A DNA stretch of 64,000 nt from Verrucomicrobiota bacterium (GCA_026397725.1 JAPLUI010000179.1:28559-92558); one strand, 5' to 3'; shown: positions 1-9,943, numbered from the stretch's first letter. The notes: generated by a model not told the origin, from the letters alone. Translations and numbers: made by a program.

Positions 1-1
1 C

Positions 2-1714
2 CGCGCCGAGAAGTCATGTTTGACCTATAAGAACACGTTTGCCAAGGCGTATCCCGGCAGCATTCATGCGCTGGAAGGCATTGCGTGGGTGCTTGCGAAA
101 GGGGGCACCACTCAAGCCGAAGGTGAGACCCTGGTGGTCGCCGGGGCGGAGCAGGTGCTGGTGTTGGTTGATATCAGGCTGCTGTATGATCCGGCTCAAT
201 CCCAGCTTGAAATCAGCAAACAACACCTGGTCGGCTTGGAGCCGGATTATCAAACCCTGCTCAAGCGCCATGCCGCAATCCATGGTGCGCTGTTCAAGCG
301 CGTGCGCCTGGATCTGGGCGGTGGCAACGACCGTCAACTCACCACTGAGGAACTGCTGGCAAAGTCCACCAACGAACAACTCAACCATGCCCTGATCGAA
401 AAGGAATTCGACGCCGGCCGCTATAACATCATCTCCGCCACCGGACAACTTCCCCCGAATCTGCAGGGCGTGTGGGGTGGCACCTATGTCCCCGGTTGGG
501 CCAGCGACTACACTCACAATGGCAACGTGCCATCCGCCATTGCCAGCATGCTGATGGGCAACACCCCGGAACTGATGCTGGCCTACACTTCCTACATCGA
601 ATCCATTGTGCCCTGGCTGGAAATCAATGCCAAGCACATGTTCGGCGCCAGGGGTGTCGTGTTGCCATCGCGCTCCACCACCAACGGCTTCAACAATGCC
701 CTGGCTGACGACTTCGCCGGCGGCTTCTGGGTTGGTGGCGCGGCGTGGGCCGCTCACTTCTTCTATGACTACTATCTCTACACGGGAGATCGGAAGTTCC
801 TAACCGAGCACGCCCTTCCCTTCATGCAAAAGGCGGGGCTGTTCTTTGAGGACTACCTATATGAAGGCCCGGATGGGAAATATGTGTTCTCACCCACCCA
901 ATCACCGGAAAACACCCCGAAAAACACCAATTCGCAGGGCACCTTCAACGCGACGATGGATGTCGCCGCCGCCAAGGAGCTGTTCCATAATCTAATCAAG
1001 GCGTCGGAGCTGCTGGGCACCAACCGCGACAAGATCCCGCTGTGGCAAACCATGCTCAGCAAGATGCCGGATTATCTCATTAGCGAGGAAGGCTTCGTCA
1101 AGGAATGGATTACCCCGAAACTCACCGACGACCTGAATCACCGGCACTCGTCGCAACTCTATGCGCTCTACGATGGCATCCCCGACGAGATTGCCCAAAA
1201 CCCCAAGCTCAAGGCCGCCTTCACGCGGATGATCGAACTCAAACTGCAACGCCACTGGAGCGGCAACACCTCGGGGTTCATGTCGTTCGGGCTGGTGCAA
1301 CTCGGTCAGGCCTCAACCAGCCTGGGTGAGGCGGGCCTGGCCTATCAGGCTCTGGTGCCCTTGGTGAACCGCTACTGGCTGAACAACCTGGCCTCGATGC
1401 ACAATCACAAGTCACTGTTCAATATGGACATCAGTGGCGGCCTGCCGGCGGTCATCATCAAGATGCTGGTGGCTTCCGAGCCCGGCCGTCTCAAATTGCT
1501 GCCGGCCCTGCCTGCAGTTTGGCCCGCCGGTGAAATCAACGGCGTCCGGTGTCGCGGCCAAATCGAAGTGACCCGTCTCAAGTGGGAGAAAAACCTCATC
1601 CAGGTCAGCTTGATTTCCGGCCCGGAGCAGACGCTCACGCTGGAGGCGGCGGGAACCAGCCAAACAATCACGCTCCCGGCAGGCAAGGAAATCACCGTGG
1701 AAATCACCAAATAA
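2..1714 (+). CDS. GH95-like alpha-L-fucosidase/galactosidase, 5' end outside window
   Basis: The reading frame is open to the left edge, so the N-terminus is missing; the TTG at 20 is only an internal codon. The visible part matches the catalytic (alpha/alpha)6 barrel and C-terminal beta domain of family GH95, enzymes that release terminal alpha-L-fucose or related sugars from plant and host glycans. Recognisable stretches are YNIISATGQLPPNLQG, VLPSRSTTNGFNN, GGAAWAAHFFYDYYLYTGD and the late MHNHKSLFNMDISGG, which resembles the barrel-end segment of GH95. The C-terminal region (KLLPALPAVWPAGEINGVRCRG) is also typical. It lies 120 bp upstream of an outer-membrane-type gene on the same strand and may be co-transcribed. 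A GH95-like remnant on the other strand at 5966-6187 suggests family expansion here. Exact sugar specificity cannot be told. Confidence 0.85.
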   Translation, partial: RAEKSCLTYKNTFAKAYPGSIHALEGIAWVLAKGGTTQAEGETLVVAGAEQVLVLVDIRLLYDPAQSQLEISKQHLVGLEPDYQTLLKRHAAIHGALFKRVRLDLGGGNDRQLTTEELLAKSTNEQLNHALIEKEFDAGRYNIISATGQLPPNLQGVWGGTYVPGWASDYTHNGNVPSAIASMLMGNTPELMLAYTSYIESIVPWLEINAKHMFGARGVVLPSRSTTNGFNNALADDFAGGFWVGGAAWAAHFFYDYYLYTGDRKFLTEHALPFMQKAGLFFEDYLYEGPDGKYVFSPTQSPENTPKNTNSQGTFNATMDVAAAKELFHNLIKASELLGTNRDKIPLWQTMLSKMPDYLISEEGFVKEWITPKLTDDLNHRHSSQLYALYDGIPDEIAQNPKLKAAFTRMIELKLQRHWSGNTSGFMSFGLVQLGQASTSLGEAGLAYQALVPLVNRYWLNNLASMHNHKSLFNMDISGGLPAVIIKMLVASEPGRLKLLPALPAVWPAGEINGVRCRGQIEVTRLKWEKNLIQVSLISGPEQTLTLEAAGTSQTITLPAGKEITVEITK

Positions 1715-1834
1715 GCATTTACGCAACAGGTCATCCGCCGCAAGCTCGCGGCCACCGCGTGCCTGATTTGACCGTGCATGAAACCCATTTGCCCGGCACC
1801 ACGCGGGACGCATAACTCCCCAACCAACCAACAC

Positions 1835-2728
1835 ATGAAAATGAAACTGCAAACAGTCGTATTAACCGGCACGCTGCTGGCGTTGCCGTCATTGCTCCAA
1901 GCCCAGTCCCCGTCGTTTACCGGTCATTACGTGCCGGGGGTCGAGGGCATCAAGGGCGCGTCGCTGCCGCCACCGGGATTCTATCTGCGTGACTACAACG
2001 TGTTTTACACCGCCGACCGCTACAACCTGCCTAACGGCCACGAAGCGTCGATGGATTTTGACGCGTTCGTTTACGCCAACGTCATCCGTGGCATCTGGGT
2101 GAGCGACTGGCAGGTGCTCGGCGGCAACTTTGTCATGGACGCCATGGTCCCACTGATATCCACGGATTTGGAAGTCAACGGTCGGAGCGACAGTGAGTTC
2201 GGTTTTGGTGATATCTACGTTGAACCTGCGGCCATCGCCTGGCACGGCACCCAATGGGATGCCGCGCTCGGCTATTCCCTCTGGATGCCGACGGGCGAGT
2301 CCAAACCTAACAGTGCCGAGCCCGGCAAAGGTTTTTGGGGACAAATGCTCACGGCGGGCGGCACGGTTTATTTCGACGCGGAAAAGACCTGGGCCCTGTC
2401 ACTGCTCAACCGCTACGAATTCAATCAGGAGGAAGACAGCTCGGACATCACGCCGGGCGACCAGTGGACGCTGGAGTTTGGCATCAGCAAGAGCGTGATG
2501 CCGACGGTTGAGGTGGGCCTGGTCGGTTATTACCAGCTCCAGACCACGAAGGATTCCGGCACGAACGCGTCGCGTGAGCGCGACCAGGTCCTGGCCTTCG
2601 GGCCGGAAGTGAGCGTGTTATGTCCGCAGCTCGGCCTGTTCACCTCGCTGCGCTATAACTTCGAGGTGCTGGCGGAAGATCGTCCGCAAGGCCAGACCAT
2701 CACGCTGACCCTGACCAAGGCATTCTGA
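1835..2728 (+). CDS. SphA/MetA-type outer-membrane beta-barrel protein
   Basis: The product is 297 residues with a clear signal peptide (MKMKLQTVVLTGTLLALP, cleavage probably after the AQ near residue 24). The rest is rich in alternating aromatic and polar residues and resembles the 'phenol MetA degradation' family of putative outer-membrane transporters, including a late FTSLRYNFEVLAED strand and a C-terminal aromatic residue (KAF) usual for outer-membrane barrels. The family role is poorly defined: passive uptake of small organic molecules is proposed. I chose the ATG at 1835 because the longer frame from 1778 adds residues in front of the signal peptide. It follows the GH95-like gene on the same strand and ends before a strong hairpin at 2773-2806. 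Confidence 0.7.
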   Translation: MKMKLQTVVLTGTLLALPSLLQAQSPSFTGHYVPGVEGIKGASLPPPGFYLRDYNVFYTADRYNLPNGHEASMDFDAFVYANVIRGIWVSDWQVLGGNFVMDAMVPLISTDLEVNGRSDSEFGFGDIYVEPAAIAWHGTQWDAALGYSLWMPTGESKPNSAEPGKGFWGQMLTAGGTVYFDAEKTWALSLLNRYEFNQEEDSSDITPGDQWTLEFGISKSVMPTVEVGLVGYYQLQTTKDSGTNASRERDQVLAFGPEVSVLCPQLGLFTSLRYNFEVLAEDRPQGQTITLTLTKAF

Positions 2729-2772
2729 AGCATCACCATCCTGTTTTGTCAGGTTTCAAATGAGGACAAGAA

Positions 2773-2806
2773 GAAGGCTCCGATGCCAGACGGCATCGGA
2801 GCCTTC
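2773..2806. terminator. Perfect 15-bp hairpin between convergent genes
   Basis: A perfect 15-bp inverted repeat (GAAGGCTCCGATGCC and its complement) closes over a 4-base AGAC loop at 2788-2791. It lies between the stop codons of two convergent genes (2728 and 2854). There is no T-tract on either side, so it would act as a bidirectional stem or RNA 3'-end stabiliser rather than a textbook intrinsic terminator. Confidence 0.7.
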
Positions 2807-2853
2807 AATGTAATTCAGTTATCGGCCAGGGGCGGCTAAGCCACCCGTCCGAA

Positions 2854-5649
2854 CTATGGCGAGATGATGGGTGGCCCGGCGACGCCGGTCGGATCGACCG
2901 CCCAGACCAGCGCCTTACCCTTGACCGCGACGAAGCCGGCCACACCCGAATAGCCAGCCGTAAGCGTGGAGGCTCTTTGTCCGGTGGTGATCTTCAACAC
3001 GTCGCCGGCTTTGAAGGGCCCGGCCACAAAGGCGGGATTGAGGGTGTCACCCACATAGATCCGCATCTGCATCCGCCCATAGCAGCCGCCATTGACTCCC
3101 AGCTCGCGGTAATACTTGGCGCTGTTGGAAACCTTCTGCGACGGGGTGCTGGTGACGGTGGCCAGCGGACATACCGGTTTGGCTTCCACTTCATTGGACT
3201 GGCAGAGTTCATCGCCATTGAGGGCTGTCGGCCGGACCACGTAGTAGTAAGTCACGTCGGTGATCACGTTATTATCCGTCAATGTCAACAGCGGAGTTGC
3301 CTCGATCCAGAGATACGGACCGGCGGCGACAGTGCTCCGGTAGATGTTGTAGTAGGCGGCACTTGGGAGCGCCGTCCAGGTCAACACCACCGCCTTCCCT
3401 CGCACTTCCTCGGTCAGATCGACGCACCTGCAACCCGGATCGCTCGAGGCCAGGACCACGACTTGGGCCGTGTCCGTGTCGCTTTGGTCAGCCATGGTGC
3501 TGCTCGGATAGGCCTCGCTGGTGTTGTCGGTCACCCGCAACTGGACCAGATAGTTCCCCGGGCCGAGCAGGCTGAAGTAGGAGCTGAGGTCCGGCGTCGG
3601 CCCGAAGGCATCGTTGAAGTCGCGGTCGCCATCGAGATCCCAGGCATATTCCTTGATCGTGTCACCCGGGCAGGTCATGCAGCCGAGTTCGTGGTTGCCT
3701 TCGTCCGGGTTGATGCTGCCGAGGCCGGAGAGGAACCAGGGTTTGGCCTGCGGGCAGAACACATACGGGCCACCGGCGTCGGCCGTGGGCGCGATGGGCG
3801 GGGTGTTGATGACCACCGTCAGTATGGTTTCGGCGCTCTTGGCCGGCACGCTGTCGTCGGTGACGCGCAACTTGATCGGGTAATTGCCAAGAGCTCCAGC
3901 GGTCATGGTTACCGTCGGTCCGCTGGCGTCGAAGATGCCGTCGGCGTTGGTGTCCCAAGTCCACCCGACGATGTGCTTGGACGGGTCCTGATGGTAGGAA
4001 TCCGAGCCGTCGAGAGTGATGACTTGTCCGACGATACCCGGGTTCGGGTTGGCGGAGGCAACCGCGACCGGACGGCCTTGTTCGAAGAGCGTCTGGTGCA
4101 GCATCATGATGGCCCAAGCGGTTTCGTAGCGCATCTGTTGGGCTTCGTTGTTATGGCCATACCAGTAGCCGTCTGCCGCCTGACCGTTGACGAGCGTGCG
4201 GGCCACCCCGTCGGTGGGAGCGCCCAGAGAGGCTTCGGCGGCATACCAATCGATGGGTGCCACGCCGGGGGTGCTGGACTGGAGCATGACGATCGGGCCA
4301 CCGGCGTGCAGCAACATCGATTTCACGAACGAGAAGAGCCCGTAATAGTATTCCTTGACGGCACCTCCGGCACCACCGGTGTTGCCGAATTTGTCACGCA
4401 TGAAGGTTTCGGCGGCGTCCCAGGACGGCCAGCCGGCCCCGCCCCGCCCGATGCCAACCATGGCCATTTGGACCATGCCGGAAGGGGTGGTTGCATATGG
4501 CCCCCACGGGAACCAATAGCCGGGTTCGTAGCCGAACGCACCGTTGTAATAGTCGCCCGGATAATTGTATTGCGACGCGGCCAGCCAGGGGATGTTCCAA
4601 TCCTTCACCCATTGGGGCACGGTCACCCCCCAGTTGCGTTCCGCCGCGATCATCCCGATAGCGGCCCACTGGCACGCGGAGTTGTCGGGGAATTGATTGG
4701 CAGTGTAGCGCCAGCCGCCGCCCGGATCGCCGTCATACTGGGCCCAGGCATAGGCATCCACCATGTCCTGAACGATGTCGCGGTAGGTGCGGCCGAGGAT
4801 GCCGGGATCGGCACCCGCAGGCGCGTTCCCCGTCGCGGCCACGGCCAGCGGCGTGCCACTGGCCACGAGCGCATCAATGACCATGCCGCCTTGGTAGTAC
4901 TCGTAGCCATCGTTCACGACGACCCCGTAGCCATTGTGATTGGCGTCGGGATCGAAGTCGGAGCCGCTGTGGCTCTGCAGGCCGATCGGCATCGTCGTGA
5001 TCCTGGTCAGCAGCGATTGCATGCCGCGGCGCACGGTTTCAGTGTAGGGATCGCTGGCCGGGCCGGTTGCGGAGTGGCCGTTGACCTCCAGCGCATTGAC
5101 GTTGGCGGCACTCAGGGAGGAGGCCCACAGATTGGCAGCTCCGCCATACTTGTCGGCGTTCCAGTCGCCGTATTCCATGCCGCCGGAATCGCTCCGGCTC
5201 TGGCTCTTGTGCAGGTACCAGAGACCTTCGTCGATGGCGAGGTTGACCTCGACTTCGAGGCTCTGGGACTGGACTTCGACGAAGTAGGTGCCCGTGCCGG
5301 TTTCGCCGCTGGTCATGTCCTGGACCGTCAGCCGGGCCGTGAACACCGTCCCGGCAGGAGCCGAATAGGCATGGGTGGCTTCCACCACATAGTTATCCGT
5401 GACAGGTCCACTGGCGACAGCGCTGCCGTCACCGAAATCCCAGGTAAACTGGAGGGCGGAACCGGAGGATTCGCAGGTGCCTTTCAGGGTGATGGTTTTG
5501 GTGTTGTAGGTCGTGTGCGGCACCAGCGGGTTGCTGGCCAGCCACGGGACCGTCTTCACCACCGGCGGCGCGGCGTTGGCGGTGACGCCCAGCAGCGCTG
5601 TCAGCAAGGTCGCTGCCCACAGGGAGCGACGGAATTGGTTCGTTTTCAT
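2854..5649 (-). CDS. Large secreted PKD / alpha-alpha toroid / Fn3 protein
   Basis: The product is 931 residues with a signal peptide (RRSLWAATLLTALLGVTANA, cleavage near 26). Visible order: a PKD-like domain (about 35-130, FTWDFGDGSA); a long helical region (about 135-515) with repeated Trp/Tyr-rich blocks that looks like a prenyltransferase/squalene-cyclase-type toroid; two further PKD domains (about 520-730, GWTWDTNADG and EYAWDLDGDRDFND); an Fn3-like domain (about 740-835, YYNIYRSTVAAGPYLW); and a short unclassified C-terminus. Such proteins are usually surface-attached or exported glycan-binding or degrading factors. No catalytic signature is certain, so function is unknown. The ATG at 5649 is followed directly by the signal peptide. 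A 903-codon plus-strand frame overlapping this gene is a shadow of it. Confidence 0.75.
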   Translation of the reverse strand: MKTNQFRRSLWAATLLTALLGVTANAAPPVVKTVPWLASNPLVPHTTYNTKTITLKGTCESSGSALQFTWDFGDGSAVASGPVTDNYVVEATHAYSAPAGTVFTARLTVQDMTSGETGTGTYFVEVQSQSLEVEVNLAIDEGLWYLHKSQSRSDSGGMEYGDWNADKYGGAANLWASSLSAANVNALEVNGHSATGPASDPYTETVRRGMQSLLTRITTMPIGLQSHSGSDFDPDANHNGYGVVVNDGYEYYQGGMVIDALVASGTPLAVAATGNAPAGADPGILGRTYRDIVQDMVDAYAWAQYDGDPGGGWRYTANQFPDNSACQWAAIGMIAAERNWGVTVPQWVKDWNIPWLAASQYNYPGDYYNGAFGYEPGYWFPWGPYATTPSGMVQMAMVGIGRGGAGWPSWDAAETFMRDKFGNTGGAGGAVKEYYYGLFSFVKSMLLHAGGPIVMLQSSTPGVAPIDWYAAEASLGAPTDGVARTLVNGQAADGYWYGHNNEAQQMRYETAWAIMMLHQTLFEQGRPVAVASANPNPGIVGQVITLDGSDSYHQDPSKHIVGWTWDTNADGIFDASGPTVTMTAGALGNYPIKLRVTDDSVPAKSAETILTVVINTPPIAPTADAGGPYVFCPQAKPWFLSGLGSINPDEGNHELGCMTCPGDTIKEYAWDLDGDRDFNDAFGPTPDLSSYFSLLGPGNYLVQLRVTDNTSEAYPSSTMADQSDTDTAQVVVLASSDPGCRCVDLTEEVRGKAVVLTWTALPSAAYYNIYRSTVAAGPYLWIEATPLLTLTDNNVITDVTYYYVVRPTALNGDELCQSNEVEAKPVCPLATVTSTPSQKVSNSAKYYRELGVNGGCYGRMQMRIYVGDTLNPAFVAGPFKAGDVLKITTGQRASTLTAGYSGVAGFVAVKGKALVWAVDPTGVAGPPIISP

Positions 5650-5965
5650 AATGTTTGTGTGTTCTCTGTCTTGTTTTTGTGTTGTTAGTTATCGATGTTT
5701 CTTCTAAACCCAGTCACATACGATCCGGAAAACCAGCGGGACTTCGTTGATGCGCTTGGCCTTTGCACCAGGCGCTCTGTGTTGCGAAAAGACGCATGAT
5801 TGACGCGAATCGAGCGGAGATTATCTGGAATCGCCCGCCACCGATAGTTGTACCTTGGTATAATGCCCCCCCCCTCCTCGTTTTCCGGCCCCCTCGCCAA
5901 GCAGTTCGGACCAGCGCCGAACCACGTAGCACCCCGCTTGGAATGGATCGTCGCCTCCGTCAGGA
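5650..5965. other. Upstream region of the PKD protein, no gene seen
   Basis: No credible coding sequence in about 316 bp. The first 60 bases upstream of the ATG at 5649 are T-rich on the plus strand and probably hold the promoter and leader of the PKD gene. The stretch from 5868 includes a C-run (ATGCCCCCCCC). Beyond it the GH95-like remnant begins. Confidence 0.5.
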
Positions 5966-6187
5966 AAACAGCGCGAACTGGGCGGCATCCTTCATCGCCG
6001 GATAGGCCCGTTGGCGGCGAAATTCCCGGTCTCCCGTGAAAGCGTAGTGTTCCCAAAGATGTTGGACCAACCAGACTCCGCCCATCGGCCAGACGCCCTG
6101 CAGGCCGTCCACCGGGGCGGTGCCGCGCCACAGGTCGGTGTGGTGGTGGGCCACGAATCCGCGGCGGCCCTGACGAAGACCGACTTG
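5966..6187 (-). pseudogene. GH95-like glycosidase fragment
   Basis: On the minus strand one frame reads VAHHHTDLWRGTAPVDG then GVWLVQHLWEHYAFTGDREF and AYPAMKDAAQFALFS before a stop. This is the central part of a GH95 barrel (compare YLYTGDRKF in the gene at the left edge). Nothing of the rest of the enzyme is present. It starts immediately downstream of the stop of the GH106-like remnant at 6188, in another frame, so two different glycosidase remnants are joined here, probably by deletion. Identification of the family fragment is fairly secure; it is certainly not a functional enzyme. Confidence 0.7.
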
Positions 6188-7021
6188 TTAGCGTGCGGCC
6201 CACTGGTTATAGTCCGGCAGGCTGGCAGCGACGAGCGGGGTTCTCCAGGAAATCTCCGGCGGAGTTGGCACTTTGGGGTGGGCATACCACACCCCGTGGG
6301 GAATGCTCAGGTTGATGCCGCGGGCGTAGAGTTCCATGGCGGTGCGGTACAGCAGATCCGGAGTGAAATCGGCTTCCTTCCAATTCTCAAACGCGCCATG
6401 GGCCTCACACTGGAGGATCGGCCGGTCGTACAGAAATGCCGCGGAACCCGCCAGCTTGTACCCATCACGCTTGGAGCCATAGGCTCCGATGACATCCAGC
6501 AACGGGCGCTGCGCATGTTGATAGAACTTGATCGCATCCCCGGAGAATCCCATCGGCGAAACCTCATAGTCGCCGGCCGGATGACCGGAGGCGTCGATCC
6601 GGTGCGCCGCGCACCAGTCGGCGACCCGCTTCACAAAGCTCTCGGAGAGCAATTCCGCCCTGAGCCCGAAGAGCATGCTTCTGGCCGCAGCCGTCGAGGG
6701 GCCGATGTCATACCACATCGCCGGATAAGACCCGACGGGACTGATGGCGTATTTCTGCTTGAAGTTGGCATTATACCCGTCGGTCCAGCAGCGGCGGTCG
6801 TTGCCGTTCCAAACGTCGGGGCTGGCTTGATAGAGAGATATATCATCGTAAAAGGAACTCTTGATCGTGGTGCCGAAATGGGTCGGGAATTTGTCATGGA
6901 ACCGCTGATAGGTCAGGCTGATCCATTGATCGACGGCAGCCGGGTTGAGACAATCGAGGTTGTCGTAGCCCCGCTTTGGCTTGCTCATGCGTGCCAACCC
7001 CAAAAGCAATTCCCTTGGCAA
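6188..7021 (-). pseudogene. GH106-like rhamnosidase fragment, truncated
   Basis: A 277-codon frame starting with TTG directly after an in-frame stop. Blocks such as RGYDNLDCLNPAAVDQWI, DDISLYQASPDVW, YPAMWYDIG, ASGHPAGDYEVSP and INLSIPHGVWYAHPKVPTPP look like the middle of GH106-type alpha-L-rhamnosidases or close relatives, which are normally near 1000 residues. There is no signal peptide, and both the N-terminal part and the C-terminal beta domains are missing, so I read it as a gene relic. It abuts a GH95 fragment (5966-6187). An alternative is a short divergent glycosidase that still folds, but the missing ends argue against it. Confidence 0.55.
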
Positions 7022-7097
7022 TCATGCGGCCCGATTTCCCCCGGCTGCCATTTTCCGGCTTGCCTGAGCCGCGGCATCGTGCTTGCCTCGCGGCGAC

Positions 7098-8381
7098 ATG
7101 AAAATTCTCGTTGCCTATTCCGGCGGTCTCGACACCTCCGTCCTCCTCAAGTGGCTCAAGGAAAAGTATTCCGCCGAGATCATCGCGTATTGTGCCGATG
7201 TCGGCCAGGGAGAGGAATTGGACGGCCTCGAACAAAAGGCGCTGACCACCGGCGCCTCGAAGTATTTCCTCGGCGATTTGCGCGAGGAATTCGCCCGCGA
7301 CTACATTTTCCCGATGCTCCAGGCAAATGCGCTTTACGAAGGCCGTTACCTGCTGGGCACCTCGATCGCCCGCCCGTGCATCACCAAGGGGATGCTCGAG
7401 GTGGCGCTGGCCGAAGGGGCCGACGCCATTGCCCACGGGGCCACCGGCAAGGGCAACGACCAGGTCCGCTTCGAACTCTCCGCCGCCACCCTCGCGCCGA
7501 ACATCAAGTGCATCGCCCCGTGGCGGGATGCCTCGTTCCGCGCCCGGTTTCCCGGCCGTGCCGAGATGATCGCCTACGCCGAGGCCACCCACATCCCGAT
7601 CAAGGCGTCGATGAAAAAGCCGTATTCGATGGACCGCAACCTGCTGCACATTTCCTTCGAAGCCGGCATGTTGGAAGATCCGTGGTATGACGCCACCACC
7701 CCCGCAGACAAGGACATGTACATGCTTTCCACCTCGCCGGAAGACGCCCCGAACCAGGCGGCGTACGTGCGGATCCTGTTCGACAAGGGCAATGCCATCG
7801 GGCTCCAGGCTGAGGGCCTGAGTGTGCTCATCGCCAGTCTCGGCGATTTCAAGGACCTCGGCGAACGGGACGGCTACACGCTGCTGACACCCTATGGAGT
7901 CATGCGCGTGCTCAATGCGCTGGGCGGCAAACACGGCGTCGGCCGCATCGACATCGTGGAAAACCGCTTCGTCGGCATGAAATCCCGCGGCGTCTATGAA
8001 ACCCCCGGCGGCACCATTCTGTTAGCCGCACATCGCGACCTCGAAGCGCTCACCGTGGATCGCGAGGCGATGCACATCCGCGACACCCTGATTCCGAAAT
8101 ACGCCCAGCTCGTCTATAACGGGTTCTGGTTTGCCCCCGAGCGCGAGACCATCCAGGCGCTGGTGACCCATACCCAACAAACCGTCTCCGGCGAGGTGCG
8201 GGTGAAGCTCTACAAGGGCAACGTGATGAATGCCGGCCGCCGCTCGCCCCACAGCCTTTACTCGGAAGCCGTCGCCACCATGGAAGGCGGCCAGGAAGCC
8301 GCCTACAACCAAGACGACGCCAGCGGCTTCATCGCCCTCAACGCCCTCCGCCTCAAAGCCAGCGCCAGGCAGGTGAAATAG
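7098..8381 (+). CDS. argG: Argininosuccinate synthase
   Basis: Joins citrulline and aspartate with ATP to form argininosuccinate, the penultimate step of arginine biosynthesis, in the cytoplasm. At 427 residues it has normal family length. The N-terminal ATP pyrophosphatase P-loop AYSGGLDTS starts at residue 6, followed by the family blocks [26 protein letters not shown] and [15 protein letters not shown] and the C-terminal [16 protein letters not shown] segment (here [12 protein letters not shown]). The ATG at 7098 is chosen because it places the P-loop at the usual distance; the frame extends to 7083 without a family counterpart. It is divergent from the glycosidase remnants and followed by an unrelated hydrolase, so it is probably monocistronic. 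Confidence 0.97.
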   Translation: MKILVAYSGGLDTSVLLKWLKEKYSAEIIAYCADVGQGEELDGLEQKALTTGASKYFLGDLREEFARDYIFPMLQANALYEGRYLLGTSIARPCITKGMLEVALAEGADAIAHGATGKGNDQVRFELSAATLAPNIKCIAPWRDASFRARFPGRAEMIAYAEATHIPIKASMKKPYSMDRNLLHISFEAGMLEDPWYDATTPADKDMYMLSTSPEDAPNQAAYVRILFDKGNAIGLQAEGLSVLIASLGDFKDLGERDGYTLLTPYGVMRVLNALGGKHGVGRIDIVENRFVGMKSRGVYETPGGTILLAAHRDLEALTVDREAMHIRDTLIPKYAQLVYNGFWFAPERETIQALVTHTQQTVSGEVRVKLYKGNVMNAGRRSPHSLYSEAVATMEGGQEAAYNQDDASGFIALNALRLKASARQVK

Positions 8382-8436
8382 CCCTGAACCCGTTCGGCGA
8401 TCATCCAAAGCGGCGCTGCTACCGGGTGGGGGGGGA

Positions 8437-9486
8437 GTGATGCTGCGCGAGGTTGCTTTTCCCTTGGAATTGCGCGATCTTGTCGGTGTGCCCGATGGTG
8501 TTTCAGAGTGTTTCCGCCGATTTGCAGCTCGCCTTGGCGGGGTGGTGGCATGTGCGCTGGCCTTGGGCCTGGCCGCCTGCGGTTCGCAGTACACGACGGT
8601 GAGTCGCGTCAACAATCCGACCACGGCGGGAGCCAAGGGCGAAACCTTCGGCTACCGCAAATGGATTTCCGACCACACCGAACCGGACCTCATTGTCATC
8701 GGCATCCATGGATTTTGCGGGGCCTCCATCGACTATGCCAACCTCGGCAGTCATCTGCTCGTCCACCAACCCCGCACGGGGCTCTATGCTTACGAAGTCC
8801 GCGGCCAGGGCAGTGATCCGATCCGCGAGCGCCGCGGCGACATCGGCGACCCGAAAGACTGGTATCGCGACCTTTTCGCCTTCACCCAACTGGTCCGCGA
8901 GCGCCATCCGGACGCGAAAATCGTCTGGTATGGCGAGAGCATGGGCGGGCTCATCGCCGCCCACGCCCTGCGTGAGGCTCCGGTCACGGACTTGCCTTGC
9001 GATGGGCTGGTGCTGTCGTCCCCGGTCGTGCGCTTCCGCGACGATATTCCGGCGTGGAAGATCCGGTTGTTGGAGGTGGCGGCGCAGACGTTTCCACTGG
9101 CGCGGATTTCGATGGAAGCGCTTTCCGGCGGCCAGGATGTCCAGATGACCCAAACCTCAAAGCACTCGGCCCAAGCGGAAACCAATTCGTACAATATCAA
9201 ACAGTACACCCTCCGCCTGCTCGGCACCCTGGGCAGACACATCGAGGAAATGAACGATTGCGCGGCCAGGTTGCGGCTGCCCGTGCTGGTCCTGCACGGC
9301 GGCAAGGACTGCTTCAATACCGACTCCGACGTCCGCGGCTTCAAGGCCCACATCGCTCCCGGAGTGGCCAAGACCTACCGGAATTACCCGAATTCCTATC
9401 ATTTGCTGATGTACGACGCACACCGGGAAACGATCTTCCGGGACATCGAACGCTGGCTCAATCGCCTCCGCTACGACCAGCTCTGA
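8437..9486 (+). CDS. Alpha/beta hydrolase lipoprotein (monoacylglycerol-lipase-like)
   Basis: A hydrolase of the lysophospholipase/monoacylglycerol lipase type. It carries the nucleophile elbow GESMGG, an oxyanion HG region (IGIHGFCGAS), an acidic residue in HGGKDCFNTDSD and a C-terminal His in SYHLLMYDAH. The N-terminus ends in a lipobox, LGLAAC, so the protein is probably lipid-anchored in the envelope. The long frame begins with GTG 8437/ATG 8440 after a GGGGGAG run. Starting at the GTG near 8485 would give a more usual 30-residue lipoprotein signal, so the true start is unsettled. Natural substrate unknown. Confidence 0.8.
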   Translation: MMLREVAFPLELRDLVGVPDGVSECFRRFAARLGGVVACALALGLAACGSQYTTVSRVNNPTTAGAKGETFGYRKWISDHTEPDLIVIGIHGFCGASIDYANLGSHLLVHQPRTGLYAYEVRGQGSDPIRERRGDIGDPKDWYRDLFAFTQLVRERHPDAKIVWYGESMGGLIAAHALREAPVTDLPCDGLVLSSPVVRFRDDIPAWKIRLLEVAAQTFPLARISMEALSGGQDVQMTQTSKHSAQAETNSYNIKQYTLRLLGTLGRHIEEMNDCAARLRLPVLVLHGGKDCFNTDSDVRGFKAHIAPGVAKTYRNYPNSYHLLMYDAHRETIFRDIERWLNRLRYDQL

Positions 9487-9580
9487 AACTTTTCAGCAAA
9501 TTTTTCCAGGATTCTGCTTGACGGCTGAGCTGTGACAGCCATGCTCCGCGTCCCGCAACTCCCTTCCCTTTCCCAAATTT

Positions 9581-9844
9581 ATGGCACGTATTTGTAGTAT
9601 CAGAGGCACCCGCGTCCGCTCCGGCGGCAGAATCCACCGGTCCGGATTGGCCAAGAAAAAGGGGGGGATCGGCCGTCACGTCACCAAAGCGGTGAAGCGC
9701 ACGGTTTCGCCGAACCTTCAGGTCAAGCGCATCTGGGTACCCGAACTTGACAAGTTCGTTCGTGTCAAGCTGAGCTGCCGCGCCCTCAAGACCGTCAACA
9801 AGAACGGGGCTTTCGTAACCCTCAAGAAAGCCGGTCTCATCTGA
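9581..9844 (+). CDS. rpmB: 50S ribosomal protein L28
   Basis: An 87-residue basic protein, component of the large ribosomal subunit. It begins MARICSIRGTRVRSGG and contains KRIWVPELDKFVRVKLSCRA followed by ALKTVNKNG, the conserved L28 tail. The first position where many L28 proteins carry Cys (C-x-x-C zinc types) has only one Cys here, so this is a zinc-free type. The ATG lacks a Shine-Dalgarno sequence (CCCAAATTT upstream). A strong intrinsic terminator follows 55 bases after the stop. Confidence 0.95.
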   Translation: MARICSIRGTRVRSGGRIHRSGLAKKKGGIGRHVTKAVKRTVSPNLQVKRIWVPELDKFVRVKLSCRALKTVNKNGAFVTLKKAGLI

Positions 9845-9899
9845 GGCAGGCGTTGATCCTGGTGGTTTTTGCGGTTTGCTGGAGATGGTTTCATCATGC

Positions 9900-9933
9900 G
9901 CGGCCCGGTGGTAACACCGGGCCGCTCGTTTTT
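9900..9933 (+). terminator. Rho-independent terminator of rpmB
   Basis: An 11-bp GC-rich stem (GCGGCCCGGTG / CACCGGGCCGC) with a GTAA loop is followed by TCGTTTTT. It sits 55 bp after rpmB and just before the 3' end of the convergent gene at 9944. Confidence 0.9.
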
Positions 9934-9943
9934 CAACGCGGGC

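Noticed and set aside
2977..5688. 903-codon plus-strand open frame
   Set aside because: Antisense shadow of the PKD protein gene: His/Arg/Gly-rich, no domains. The minus strand encodes a signal peptide and recognisable PKD and Fn3 domains.
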